A DNA stretch of 64,000 nucleotides, taken from assembly GCF_040529065.1 (NCBI RefSeq), contig NZ_CP132343.1:1426001-1490000 (forward strand), given 5' to 3'. Below are positions 18,743 to 27,529 of this stretch, one piece after another. Position 1 is the stretch's first letter. Each line of letters begins with the position of its first letter. The notes under the pieces were generated by a model, which saw only the letters and a program-made list of their open reading frames with translations, was not told where the DNA came from and did not search any database. The translations under genes and the position numbers were made by a program. The stretch comes from Xanthomonas sacchari. Its GTDB lineage: Bacteria > Pseudomonadota > Gammaproteobacteria > Xanthomonadales > Xanthomonadaceae.

Positions 18743-20440
18743 TCAGAAGGTCAGGCCGAAGCGGGCCCAGTAGCGCACATCCTTGCCGTCGCCCGGCTTG
18801 GTGGTGCCGGTGGGCTTGGCCGCGGCCAGATCGAACGAGAGCCCGTGCCAGTCGGGCAGCCGGAAGCTGAGGCCGACGCCGGCTCCCTCGAAGGTGGTGA
18901 CGCTGTCGTAGACCGCGCGGTTGGCGCCGTTCGGGTAGACCCGGCCGTAGTCGTAGAACACGCTGGCGGTCAGCAACTGGCCCCAGGCGCGGCCGCCGAA
19001 CGGCGAGGCGGCGCTGGCGAAGCCCGGTGCGTCCACCTGGTACTCCAGGCCGGAGTCGAAGCCGCGGTCGCCGAGCGCGGCGCCGAGCGGGAAGGCGCGC
19101 ACGCTGGTCGGTCCGCCCAGCGAGAACTGTTCCAGCGGGGTCAGGGTGTCGTCGCTGTACTGGCCGTTGACGCGCAGCTGCAGACGCTGCGTGGCGGTCA
19201 GCCCCTGCAGCCGGGTGTAGCTCAGGCGCGCGACGGTGAAGTGGCGGTCGTGGCGGGCGTACAGGTAATCGGTCTGCGGCGAATCGTCGTCGAGCGCGCC
19301 GCGCACGCTGAGCTGCAGCAGGTCGATGGCGTGGAGCCGGCGGTCGTCGTGGCGCACGCTGGTGCCGAGTTCGGCCACGTCGAATTTCTGCTTGGACAAC
19401 AGCACGCCCAGGCCCTGCAGGCGCGAGCTTTCCTTGACCAGGTGCAGCCAGCTCTGCACGCGCCAGGCATCGGAATTGACGAACTTCCAGTCCAGGCCCA
19501 GCGCGCTCTGCTGGGTCGGGCCCTGGATGTCGAGCGCGGCGAACGCGCCGTTGTCGAGGTTGACCACGCTGCGCGTGTACGACGCGCTGGCGCTGAGGCC
19601 GTCGACGCCGGCGATCGGCACCTGGTAGGCGAGACTGCCCTGCCAGGTATTGGCCGGATCCAGCGCATAGGCGTAGCTGGCGGACAGGTGGTCGCCCAGG
19701 CCCAGCGGGTTGTTCCAGTCCACACCCACCTGGGCGCGGTAGCGGCCGATGCTCGGGGTGCCGTAGTTGCTGGCGCCGACGCTGACCTGCAGCGGCCGTT
19801 CCTCGCGCGCCTGGATCACCACGTCGGTCTCGCCGGGGTTGGCGCCGGGCTTGAGCACGGAGGTGGCGGAAACGCCCGGCAGGTCGCGGGCATACAGCAG
19901 CGCCGACTGCAGATCTTGCTGGCGCAGGATCTGGCCCTGCAGGGCCAGGGCAGGGCTGGCGATCAGGCGGTCGTCGTAGCGGCGCGCGCCCTCGACGGTG
20001 ATCTTGCCGATCCGGCCTTCGACCACGCGGATCTCGACCACCTGGTCCGGCCCCAGGGTCTGCACCGGCAGATACGCGCGGGCGACCAGGAAGCCGGCGT
20101 CGCGATAGGCCTGGGTCAGCGTGTCGGCGATCTGCTGCAGCTGCGCGAAGCTGAGCCGGGCCGGTAGCGTGCCGCCGCCGAGCGCGCGCAGGCGGGCGTC
20201 GGCCAGGGCCTGCAGGCGCGCCGGGTCGATCCGCTCGCGCGGATGCGCGCCGACGCCGGTTACCCGGATCGCCTGCACCGCGATCGGCGCCGCCGCGTTG
20301 GTGGTGATGCCGGCGGCCGGGGCGGCCTCTTGGGCAAGTGCCGTCGCGCAGGTCAGGGTCAAGGCCAGGCCGGCGGCCCACGGGAGCGCAAACAGCGCAT
20401 TCGCCAGCGTGCTTGGGCGCGGGCGGCAGGAGATCGTCAT
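18743..20440 (-). CDS. TpsB outer-membrane transporter (FhaC/ShlB family)
   Basis: 565 residues. Signal peptide to about residue 36 (LTCATALAQEA), POTRA domains at ~50-205 (IAVQAIRVTGVG; VVEIRVVEGRIGKITVEG), then a 16-strand barrel ending in a terminal Phe (ARFGLTF), typical of outer-membrane beta-barrels. The conserved segment SVRAFPLGAALGDRG in the C-terminal third corresponds to the VRGY motif at the tip of loop L6. It exports the adhesin, whose start codon is only 13 bp beyond this stop, so the pair is one operon with transporter first. On the minus strand TTGACC (20495-20500) and TACAGT (20475-20480) lie upstream, but their 14-bp spacing is short for a standard promoter. Confidence 0.93.
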   Translation of the reverse strand: MTISCRPRPSTLANALFALPWAAGLALTLTCATALAQEAAPAAGITTNAAAPIAVQAIRVTGVGAHPRERIDPARLQALADARLRALGGGTLPARLSFAQLQQIADTLTQAYRDAGFLVARAYLPVQTLGPDQVVEIRVVEGRIGKITVEGARRYDDRLIASPALALQGQILRQQDLQSALLYARDLPGVSATSVLKPGANPGETDVVIQAREERPLQVSVGASNYGTPSIGRYRAQVGVDWNNPLGLGDHLSASYAYALDPANTWQGSLAYQVPIAGVDGLSASASYTRSVVNLDNGAFAALDIQGPTQQSALGLDWKFVNSDAWRVQSWLHLVKESSRLQGLGVLLSKQKFDVAELGTSVRHDDRRLHAIDLLQLSVRGALDDDSPQTDYLYARHDRHFTVARLSYTRLQGLTATQRLQLRVNGQYSDDTLTPLEQFSLGGPTSVRAFPLGAALGDRGFDSGLEYQVDAPGFASAASPFGGRAWGQLLTASVFYDYGRVYPNGANRAVYDSVTTFEGAGVGLSFRLPDWHGLSFDLAAAKPTGTTKPGDGKDVRYWARFGLTF

Positions 20441-20685
20441 GATGTTAAGGCGGCGTTAGGATTGAGGCTCGCGCACTGTAGCCTTCCCGCCGCGGGTCAA
20501 TCTGAGCAAATCTGAGCGCGCAATCACTCTTTGCAGCGTCCCCCGACACGGTGTCGGGGAAACACCGACACCCCGCAGCGCCCCGCAACGTCAATCAGTG
20601 AGCAGATACCCGGGATCCGAGGCAGCCTACGCCCGGTGTAGGCCAAATGCCCATGTCTGGCGTGGTGGTGCCAGCGGACGGTCGC
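20441..20685. other. intergenic region between tpsB and macrodomain gene
   Basis: About 245 bases holding the upstream region of the tps operon (minus strand) and a perfect 8-bp GC hairpin at 20541-20559 that could end transcription of the macrodomain gene. The motif CCGACAC appears again just after the hairpin. No gene is seen. Confidence 0.5.
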
Positions 20686-21228
20686 TCAGGCGGCGGTGGC
20701 GCACTGCGCGTCGCGCAGCGCCTGCCGATACGCCTTGGCGGTGGCGTCGTTGTAGGCCACCAGGATGATCCGCTTCGGCACCGCGTGCGCGCGCTGCCAG
20801 GCGTCGGTCTCGGCGACCGCGATGCGCGCGGCCTGATGCAGCGGGTAGCCGTAGACGCCGCAGCTGATCGCCGGGAACGCCACCGAGTGCAGGCCCATCT
20901 GTTCGGCCAGGCGCAGCGTGCGCCAGTAGCAGTTGGCGAGCAGGGCCGGTTCGTTGTGGGCGCCGTCGCGCCACACCGGCCCGACGGTATGCAGCACATG
21001 CCGCGCCTTGAGCCGATGGCCCGCGGTGGCGCGCACCTCGCCGACCGGACAGCGCACGCCCGGCTTGAGTTCCGGCAGGCGCCGGCATTCTTCCAGCAAT
21101 TCCGGGCCGGCGGCACGGTGGATGGCGCCGTCCACGCCGCCACCACCGAGCAGGGACTCGTTGGCGGCGTTGACGATCGCGTCCACGTCGAGCTGGGTGA
21201 TGTCGCCTTGCCAGATTTCGATCTTCAT
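20686..21228 (-). CDS. macrodomain protein (O-acetyl-ADP-ribose deacetylase family)
   Basis: 180 residues; start at the ATG of [16 protein letters not shown], since an in-frame codon 23 codons earlier adds only an unconserved Gly-rich stretch. It is one macrodomain: [34 protein letters not shown] contains the Asn and Asp of the ADP-ribose pocket, and [18 protein letters not shown] holds the second binding loop. This is the MacroD/YmdB pattern, enzymes that remove O-acetyl or mono-ADP-ribose groups in the cytosol. No partner enzyme (sirtuin, ADP-ribosyltransferase or toxin) is next to it, so its physiological role is open. Confidence 0.9.
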   Translation of the reverse strand: MKIEIWQGDITQLDVDAIVNAANESLLGGGGVDGAIHRAAGPELLEECRRLPELKPGVRCPVGEVRATAGHRLKARHVLHTVGPVWRDGAHNEPALLANCYWRTLRLAEQMGLHSVAFPAISCGVYGYPLHQAARIAVAETDAWQRAHAVPKRIILVAYNDATAKAYRQALRDAQCATAA

Positions 21229-21353
21229 GCGCCGATCTTTAGGGGAGCCGAATGATGGATGCGTGAGGGTGTTTCCACCGCCGCCGCGCGCTGCCACGGC
21301 CGCTTAACCGGCCAGCGGCAAGACTGACGCGCCTCCATCTCAGCACCTGCGAC

Positions 21354-21851
21354 ATGAACCCGAACCCGCCGCCGCCACAGGTCGCCGAGGCCCTCGCCCA
21401 GGGCCAGATCATCAAGGCGATCAAGCTGCTGCGCGCGCACAGCGGCATGGACCTGCGCAGTGCGAAGGAGCAGGTCGATGCCTGGCTGCTGGCCGGCGCG
21501 GCGCGCTCGGTGACGGAGTTGCTCGACCGCCACGCGTCCACTGCCGCGGCAGGCGCGATACCGGCAACGTCGGCCCCGGCGCAAACGCCGACCGAGGAAC
21601 GGCGCCTGCCACCGGCGGCGGAACTGGCGCTGCTTCGCGGCGAGCGGCGCAAGGCGGCCAAGCTGGTGTTCGAGCAGTATCCGGACATGTCGCTGCGCGA
21701 GGCGCTGGAGATGGTGCAGCGGCATCTGCGCTCGGCACCGACGCTGGGCACCGCCTCGACCGTGGTCGCCGGCGACCGCGGCGGCGCCTGGCGTTGGGTG
21801 CTGCTGGCGCTGCTGCTGGCCGCGGCGGCGGCCTGGTGGCTGGCACGCTGA
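21354..21851 (+). CDS. small membrane-anchored protein with two L7/L12-like helical motifs
   Basis: 165 residues, unrecognised as a named family. Two segments look like the C-terminal helices of ribosomal protein bL12: IIKAIKLLRAHSGMDLRSAKEQVDAWL (residues ~19-45) and a weaker second copy RRKAAKLVFEQYPDMSLREALEMVQRHL (~98-125). An Ala/Pro-rich linker joins them. A single C-terminal helix (WVLLALLLAAAAAWWLA) would anchor it in the inner membrane with the rest in the cytosol. It is monocistronic, between the divergent macrodomain gene and a convergent methyltransferase gene. Function unknown; a protein-binding role is only an inference from the bL12 likeness. Confidence 0.7.
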   Translation: MNPNPPPPQVAEALAQGQIIKAIKLLRAHSGMDLRSAKEQVDAWLLAGAARSVTELLDRHASTAAAGAIPATSAPAQTPTEERRLPPAAELALLRGERRKAAKLVFEQYPDMSLREALEMVQRHLRSAPTLGTASTVVAGDRGGAWRWVLLALLLAAAAAWWLAR

Positions 21852-21873
21852 GGCGTGCCGCCCGGGCCGGTGG

Positions 21874-22389
21874 CTACAGCCAGCGCGCGACCTGCGTGCA
21901 GTAGCGCGCATAGGCGCTGCCGAAGCGCTCGCGCAGGCGCGCTTCCTCGTAGGGGATCACCACCCACTGCAAGGCCAGCAACGGCAAGGGCAGCAACAGC
22001 GCCGACCACGGCCAGCCGATCTGCACGCTCAGGCCGAGGTAGCTCAGGGTCAGGCTGACGTACATCGGGTTGCGGGTCAGCCGGTACGGGCCGTGGCAGA
22101 CCAGGTGCGAGGGCGCGCGCTCGGGCAGCAGGGTGGTGCGGTCGCGTGCGAACAGCACGAAGCACCAGCACGCCAGCAGCAGGCCGGCGAGCGCGACCAC
22201 ACCGCCGCCCAGTTGCAGCCAGGCCAGTGCGGCGCCCTGCGGCAGCGGGAGCGGCAGCGCGTGCTGCAGGCTGGCGCCGAGCAGCAGCGCCAGCAGGAAG
22301 TGCGCCGGGGAGGTCGTGCGGACCAGCAACGGCACGCGCGCCTGTGCGCGCGCAGGCGCTTGCTCGGTTCGGTCGGTTCGTTCGTGCAT
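21874..22389 (-). CDS. ICMT/PEMT-like membrane methyltransferase
   Basis: 171 residues with four or five hydrophobic helices. The C-terminal signature GPYRLTRNPMYVSLTLSYLG followed by YEEARLRERFGSAYARYC is that of the isoprenylcysteine carboxyl methyltransferase-like family, integral membrane SAM-dependent enzymes. In bacteria these act on lipids or small molecules, not prenylated proteins, and the substrate here is unknown. The N-terminal ~20 residues are charged and cytosolic. It is convergent with the L7/L12-like gene and divergent from the purine cluster. Confidence 0.85.
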   Translation of the reverse strand: MHERTDRTEQAPARAQARVPLLVRTTSPAHFLLALLLGASLQHALPLPLPQGAALAWLQLGGGVVALAGLLLACWCFVLFARDRTTLLPERAPSHLVCHGPYRLTRNPMYVSLTLSYLGLSVQIGWPWSALLLPLPLLALQWVVIPYEEARLRERFGSAYARYCTQVARWL

Positions 22390-22646
22390 GCGGTCCTTGC
22401 CTGGTTCGGTTACGGCCGCGCAAGTTTACGCGGCTGCCCCCGGCGGACGCGCGCGAGCGCGTCACGAATGGGCACGGGCGCGACCCGGCAGCGCCTCGTC
22501 GTGCGTGGCAGTGCGCGCAAACCCGATTACCCTAGCGCCCGCGCGGCACGTCGCCGGCGCTTGCGTTTCGACGTGTCGCGTCGTTCCGCGTCGATCGCGC
22601 CCGACGCGCCGGTCGTTTCCCTTTCCGCCACCCACTGTCCCGCCTC
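22390..22646. other. intergenic region upstream of purine cluster
   Basis: About 257 bases between two divergent genes. It should contain the promoter of the nucleoside hydrolase gene. No repeat family, strong hairpin or clear promoter hexamers were recognised. Confidence 0.4.
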
Positions 22647-23747
22647 ATGCCAATCGCTTCCGCCAGCACCGCCACCATCCCGCGTCGCCGGGTCATCCTC
22701 GAGGACGACATCGACGGCTTCACCCCTGCGCAGCTGCTGTTGCTGCAATCGCCGGAGGTCGAGGTGCTCGGCATCTCGGTGGTCAGCGGCAACATCTGGC
22801 GCGACGAGGCGCTGGCGCATACGCGCCGTCTGCTGGAAATCGCCGGGCGCGGCGAGGTGCCGGTGCTGCCCGGCCCGGTGTTCCCGCTGCTCAACAGCGA
22901 ACTGGCCACCGAGCGCTGGGAGGCGCTGTACGGCAAGTTGCTGTGGAAGGGCGCGTGGACCCGGCAATGGGTCGAGCACGACACCGTGCAGAGCGCGCCG
23001 CGCTACCACGCGCACGACGTGGTCCCGGACCTGCCGCTGGGCAATCCCACGGTGGTGCAGGCGGCCAGCGAGCCGGCGGCGCTGTTCATGATCCGCAAGG
23101 TGCGCGAGTTCCCCGGCGAGGTCAGCATCGTCGCCACCGGGCCGTTGACCAACCTGGCCCTGGCGCAGCGGCTCGACCCCGAGTTCGCAAGCCTGGCCAA
23201 GGAACTGGTGTACATGGGCGGCAGCCTCAATCCGCGGCAGCGCCGCGACAGCGTGTCGGCGGCGCAGTTCGCGCGCGAGTTCGTCAATTCGCCGCGGCGC
23301 GAGTTCAACATCCGCTGGGATCCGGAGGCAGCCAGCATCGTGATGCGTGCGCCGTGGCGGCGCATGGTGATGGTGCCGGTGGATCCGTCCACCGCCACCG
23401 AACTGACCCCGCAGCTGCTGGCGCGGATGAGCGCGGCCGACACGCCGATCGGCCACGCGCTGCGCCGGCGCGAGCCGGGCTTCCCGATGTGGGACGAACT
23501 GGCCACCGCGGTGTGGCTGCGCCCGGAACTGGCCACGGTCAGCGAGACCCTGTACGTGGACACCAACACCGAGTTCGGCGCCGGCTACGGCGACATCCTG
23601 TCGTGGGCGCCGGGCTACCAGCCGGGCCTGGGCGAACAGGCGCAGCAGGTGGTGCGCGAGGTCGACGTGGACGCGATCGAACAGTTGCTGGTGGAGCGCC
23701 TGACCGCGCCGCAGCCGCCGGCGCTGGGCGCGCCGCTGCCTGCGTAG
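22647..23747 (+). CDS. nucleoside hydrolase (IUNH family, atypical metal motif)
   Basis: 366 residues. Cleaves the N-glycosidic bond of nucleosides to base + ribose, feeding purine bases to the cluster that follows. Family hallmarks: a VILEDDID strand-loop at residues 16-23, LGISVVSGN, VSIVATGPLTNLALAQRLDPEF, LVYMGGS, EFNIRWDPEAA and a C-terminal MWDELATAVWLRPELA. The calcium-binding loop is unusual: the standard DTDPGxDD becomes EDDIDGFTP, and the usual HDPLA is WDELA. There is no signal peptide, so it is cytosolic. It may belong to a divergent subfamily, so inosine/uridine specificity should not be assumed. Confidence 0.8.
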   Translation: MPIASASTATIPRRRVILEDDIDGFTPAQLLLLQSPEVEVLGISVVSGNIWRDEALAHTRRLLEIAGRGEVPVLPGPVFPLLNSELATERWEALYGKLLWKGAWTRQWVEHDTVQSAPRYHAHDVVPDLPLGNPTVVQAASEPAALFMIRKVREFPGEVSIVATGPLTNLALAQRLDPEFASLAKELVYMGGSLNPRQRRDSVSAAQFAREFVNSPRREFNIRWDPEAASIVMRAPWRRMVMVPVDPSTATELTPQLLARMSAADTPIGHALRRREPGFPMWDELATAVWLRPELATVSETLYVDTNTEFGAGYGDILSWAPGYQPGLGEQAQQVVREVDVDAIEQLLVERLTAPQPPALGAPLPA

Positions 23748-23939
23748 GGCGGGCCATCGGCCCACGGCCGGTCGGGCGCTGCGCTGCGTGACGCTGGCGC
23801 CGTCCGCGCCAGGCCGAAGGGTGACGGACGCGTCGCTGGAGGACATGCCCGCTGCTCGGGCGGGTTGCGCGAACCGCGCGTTGCAGGCGACGCTGGCGAT
23901 CGACAGCGTGCACCGTTCCCCCTCCATCGAGACGAGCTC

Positions 23940-25397
23940 ATGCAGATCCCAGCGACCTGGCAGGCCGGTATCCAGCGCAACGCCGAGCTGCTGCGCGGCT
24001 ACGCGCACCTGCTGCAGGACTTCGCGGCGCCGCCGCCACCGCCAGCGTCGCAGGAGGGCGGGGTCGTCGCGCCAATGGTGGCGGCCACGCGCGCCGACGG
24101 CAGCGCCGCACGGCGACACGCGCAGCAGGCGCTAGCGCAGATCGACCGCGGCAATGCGCAGTTGTGCGCGGTGACGCGGCCGCTGCCGGCGCGCGCCGAG
24201 GCCGATGCGGCGCGCGTGCAGGCGGCATTGGCCGGTGGCGGCGACGGCGGTGCGCTGGCCGGGGTGCCGTTCGTGGTCAAGGACCTGTTCGATGTCGCCG
24301 GCTTGGCGACCACCGCCGGCGCCGCGCTGCGCGCCGACGCGGCGCCGGCCACGTGCGATGCGGCGGTGCTGCGGCGCCTGACCGAGGCCGGCGCAGTGCT
24401 GGTCGGCACCGCCAACATGGACGAGTTCGCCTACGGCTTCGCCACGGTCAACGCGCACTACGGCACCACCACCAATCCGCACGATCCGCAGCGTCTGGCC
24501 GGCGGTTCCTCCGGCGGCTCGGCGGCGGCGGTGGCGGCGCGCTGGGTGCCGTTCGCGCTGGGCTCGGACACCAACGGCTCGATCCGTGTGCCGGCGGCGC
24601 TGTGCGGCATCTACGGCCTGCGCCCGAGCCATGGCAGCCTGGCGATGGACGGCGTGTTCCCGTTCGTCGAGGCCTTCGACGTGGTCGGGCCGTTCGCGAC
24701 CACGGTCGCCGACCTGCGTGTGGTGTACGAGGCCATGCGTGGGCAGCCGCTGCCGTCGCGGGACGCCGTCGGCTTGCGCGTGGCGCGCCTGGACGGCTGG
24801 TTCCGACGCAATCTCGATCCGGAACTGGACGCCGGCCTGGCCGCGCTGCACGACGCGCTGGGCGGCAACGCCTGGCGCGAACTGCCGCAGGCCGAACGCG
24901 CCCGCGCGGCGGCGTTCGTGATGACCGCGGCCGAGGGCGGCTATCGCCATCGCCAGGCGCTGGCCGCGCATGGCGACCGCTTCGATCCGGCCACGCGCGA
25001 TCGCCTGCTCGCCGGGCTGCAACTGCCGGCCGCGGCCATCGCCGATGCGCAGCGCTTCGGCGCCTGGTTCGCCGAGGCGATGCAGCGCCTGTGGGACGAG
25101 GTCGACGTGCTGCTGGCGCCGGCCACGCCGTGCGCGGCACCGCGCATCGACCAGGAGACGATCCAGATCGACGGCGCGGCGGTGTCGGCGCGCGCCAATC
25201 TCGGCGTGTTCACCCAGCCGCTGGGCCTGGCGCGTTGCCCGGTGCTGGCCGCACCGCTGTACCGCCCGGGGCAGTTGCCGCTGGGCGTGCAACTGATCGC
25301 TGCGCCAGGGCGCGAGGACCGCCTGTTCGCGCTCGCCGCGCAACTGGAACGCGCCGGCCTGATCGGCGCGACCCCGCCGTCGCTGGAGCCGCGCTGA
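23940..25397 (+). CDS. AtzE/HpxY-type amidase (amidase signature family) with AtzG-like N-terminus
   Basis: 485 residues from ATG 23940; the frame is open upstream. The amidase signature Ser-cisSer-Lys triad is visible: Lys in PFVVKDLFDVAG, the two serines in LAGGSSGGSAAAVAA and GSDTNGSIRVPAALCG. By similarity it fits AtzE (1-carboxybiuret hydrolase) and the HpxY amidases of hpx purine clusters rather than GatA. Residues ~8-35 (WQAGIQRNAELLRGYAHLLQDF then Pro-rich) resemble the small AtzG/HpxX subunit that normally accompanies AtzE, suggesting a fused remnant. Its stop overlaps the next gene's ATG. The likely substrate is a ureido/amide product of purine breakdown such as oxalurate (inference). 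Confidence 0.8.
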   Translation: MQIPATWQAGIQRNAELLRGYAHLLQDFAAPPPPPASQEGGVVAPMVAATRADGSAARRHAQQALAQIDRGNAQLCAVTRPLPARAEADAARVQAALAGGGDGGALAGVPFVVKDLFDVAGLATTAGAALRADAAPATCDAAVLRRLTEAGAVLVGTANMDEFAYGFATVNAHYGTTTNPHDPQRLAGGSSGGSAAAVAARWVPFALGSDTNGSIRVPAALCGIYGLRPSHGSLAMDGVFPFVEAFDVVGPFATTVADLRVVYEAMRGQPLPSRDAVGLRVARLDGWFRRNLDPELDAGLAALHDALGGNAWRELPQAERARAAAFVMTAAEGGYRHRQALAAHGDRFDPATRDRLLAGLQLPAAAIADAQRFGAWFAEAMQRLWDEVDVLLAPATPCAAPRIDQETIQIDGAAVSARANLGVFTQPLGLARCPVLAAPLYRPGQLPLGVQLIAAPGREDRLFALAAQLERAGLIGATPPSLEPR

Positions 25398-26977
25398 TGC
25401 TGCACACCCTGCGGTCGCGGCGCGGCATGGTGGTCGCCCCGCATCATCTCGCCGCGCAGGCCGGGCGCGACGTGCTGCGCGACGGCGGCACCGCGGTGGA
25501 GGCGGCGGTGGCGACCGCAGCCTGCCTGGCGGTGGTCTATCCGCACATGACCGGCATCGGCGGCGACGGCTTCTGGCTGATCGCCGAACCGGACGGCCGC
25601 GTGCATGCGATCGACGCCTGCGGCCGCGCCGCGCAGGGCGCCACGCTGCAGCACTATGCCGGGCAGGCGGCGATTCCATGGCGCGGTCCGGGCGCGGCCA
25701 ACACCGTCGCCGGCACCGTGTCCGGCTGGGCGCTGGCCCTGCGCCAGAGCGAGGCGCGGCTGCCGCTGGCGCGCCTGCTCGACGACGCCATCCAGCATGC
25801 CGCGGCCGGCGTGCCGGTCACCCTCGGCGGCAGTGCCGTCGCCGCGACCAAAGGCGCCGAACTGCGCGCCCAGCCCGGTGCCTACGCGGCGATCTTCGAG
25901 GCCGCCGGGCGGCCGCTGCGCGAGGGCGAACTGCTGCGCCAGCCGCAACTGGCCGCCACCCTGCAGCGCCTGGCCGCGGCCGGCCTGGACGATTTCTACC
26001 GCGGCGCGCTCGCCGCCGACCTCGCCGCCGATCTGCAGGCGCTAGGCAGCCCGCTGCGCGCCGCCGATCTGGCCGCGCACCAGGCCGAGGCCAGCGTGCC
26101 GCTGTCGGTTGCGGTCGCCGGCGCGCGCCTGTACAACCACGCGCCGCCGACCCAGGGCCTGGCCTCGCTGCTGATCCTGGCGCTGTTCGACCGCCTGGCC
26201 GTGGACCGGGCCGATGGCTACGCGCACCTGCACGGCCTGGTCGAAGCGACCAAGCAGGCGTTCCTGATCCGCGATGCGCACGTCGGCGACCCGGCCTGGA
26301 TGACCCTGGACGCGCAGGCGCTGCTCGACGATGCCGGTGCGCTCGACGCGATGGCCGCGCGCATCGATCCGGCGCGCGCGCTGCCGTGGCCGCAGCCGTC
26401 GCAGGCCGGCGACACCGTCTGGTTCGGTGCGATCGACGGCGCCGGCCGTGCGGTCAGCTGCATCCAGTCCACCTATTTCGAATTCGGTTCCGGGCTGGTG
26501 CTGCCGCGCAGCGGCATCGTCTGGCAGAACCGCGGCTGCAGCTTCCGTCTCGCGGCCGACGGCTGGAACGCGCTGGCGCCCGGGCGCAAACCCTTCCATA
26601 CGCTCAATCCGGCGCTGGCACGTTTCGACGACGGCCGGCTGATGGCCTACGGCACCATGGGCGGCGAAGGCCAGCCGCAGACCCAGGCGGCGCTGTTCAG
26701 CCGCTACGCCCGGTTCGGCGTGCCGCTGCAGCAGGCGGTCAGCGCGCCGCGGTGGCTGCTCGGCCGCACCTGGGGCGAGGACAGCACCACGCTGAAACTG
26801 GAGGATCGCTTCGACCCCGCCGTGGTGCAGGCCTTGCGCGCGGCCGGGCACGTGGTCGAACTGCTGCCGCCGTTCACCGCGGTGATGGGCCACGCCGGCG
26901 CGCTGGTGCGCGAGGCCGACGGCACCTTGAGCGGCGCCAGCGACCCGCGCAGCGATGGGGCGGTGGCAGGGTGGTAG
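25397..26977 (+). CDS. hpxW: HpxW-like gamma-glutamyltransferase-family hydrolase (oxamate amidohydrolase)
   Basis: 526 residues, ATG at 25397 inside the previous stop. Gamma-glutamyltranspeptidase fold: GGTAVEAAVATAACLAVVYPHMTGIGGDGFW near the N-terminus; the predicted self-cleaving nucleophile Thr340 in GDTVWFGAIDG; then TYFEFGSGLVLP, FHTLNPAL and MGGEGQPQTQ in the small-subunit part. Unlike secreted GGTs it has no signal peptide. The neighbourhood (AtzE-like amidase, HpxZ-like protein, ureidoglycine transaminase) matches hpx clusters where HpxW hydrolyses oxamate to oxalate and ammonia. The assignment rests on family and context. Confidence 0.8.
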   Translation: MLHTLRSRRGMVVAPHHLAAQAGRDVLRDGGTAVEAAVATAACLAVVYPHMTGIGGDGFWLIAEPDGRVHAIDACGRAAQGATLQHYAGQAAIPWRGPGAANTVAGTVSGWALALRQSEARLPLARLLDDAIQHAAAGVPVTLGGSAVAATKGAELRAQPGAYAAIFEAAGRPLREGELLRQPQLAATLQRLAAAGLDDFYRGALAADLAADLQALGSPLRAADLAAHQAEASVPLSVAVAGARLYNHAPPTQGLASLLILALFDRLAVDRADGYAHLHGLVEATKQAFLIRDAHVGDPAWMTLDAQALLDDAGALDAMAARIDPARALPWPQPSQAGDTVWFGAIDGAGRAVSCIQSTYFEFGSGLVLPRSGIVWQNRGCSFRLAADGWNALAPGRKPFHTLNPALARFDDGRLMAYGTMGGEGQPQTQAALFSRYARFGVPLQQAVSAPRWLLGRTWGEDSTTLKLEDRFDPAVVQALRAAGHVVELLPPFTAVMGHAGALVREADGTLSGASDPRSDGAVAGW

Positions 26978-27384
26978 GCGCGTTGCCTGCTGCCGATGCC
27001 GGCATGCACGCCGGCCGCGACGCCCTGATGCGTGCCAGCGCGCTGGTGCATGCGGCGATGACCGATCCGCAGGGCGGGACCGCGGCGTTGATGCAGGCCG
27101 AGTCGCTGCTGCTGGCCGCGCTGGCGGCAGCGCCGGACGATGCCGCACTGCTCACCGGCCTGGGGGCGGTGCAGTGCGACCTGGGGCGCTACGCCGAGGC
27201 GGTCGACGCGTTGCAGCGCGCCGTGCGGCTGCAGTCGGACGACCGCCACACCTATTTCAATCTCGGCGTGGCGCTGCTCAACCGCGGCGACGGCGCGCAG
27301 GCGATGCAGCGGTTTCGGCAGGCGGGCACGCGGGCGGGGTTGGCGGCGACCTGGGAAGCCTATTTCGATCCGCAGGCGCAATGA
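26971..27384 (+). CDS. short tetratricopeptide-repeat protein
   Basis: About 137 residues if begun at GTG 26971 (7-bp overlap with hpxW). TTG 26983 and ATG 27004 are other possible starts, none with a strong ribosome-binding site. Three helical pairs fit TPR units, best seen in ALLTGLGAVQCDLGRYAEAVDALQRAVRLQ and HTYFNLGVALLNRGDGAQAMQRFRQAG. It has no signal peptide or membrane helix and is probably a cytosolic protein-interaction module. Its place inside the purine operon suggests it may assist one of the oligomeric enzymes, but nothing in the sequence proves this. Confidence 0.65.
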   Translation: MVGALPAADAGMHAGRDALMRASALVHAAMTDPQGGTAALMQAESLLLAALAAAPDDAALLTGLGAVQCDLGRYAEAVDALQRAVRLQSDDRHTYFNLGVALLNRGDGAQAMQRFRQAGTRAGLAATWEAYFDPQAQ

Positions 27385-27529
27385 GCCGCGGCGTGCGCAC
27401 GGCCATCCACGTCTGCGTCGCACCACCGCGCACGCCACGCCGGCGGGAGCGCTTCCGTACCATGGCCCTGGCGCGCCGCTCTCGCCGCATCCGCGCCGCG
27501 TGTTGGGTACACAGGGACTTCGAGCCGCC

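Noticed and set aside
12712-18870. 2052-codon open frame on the + strand opposite the adhesin
   Set aside because: It is the shadow of a GC-biased, repeat-rich gene. Its product is low-complexity Ala/Gly/Asp without signal peptide or domain, whereas the minus strand encodes ESPR, TPS, GLUG and MBG features.
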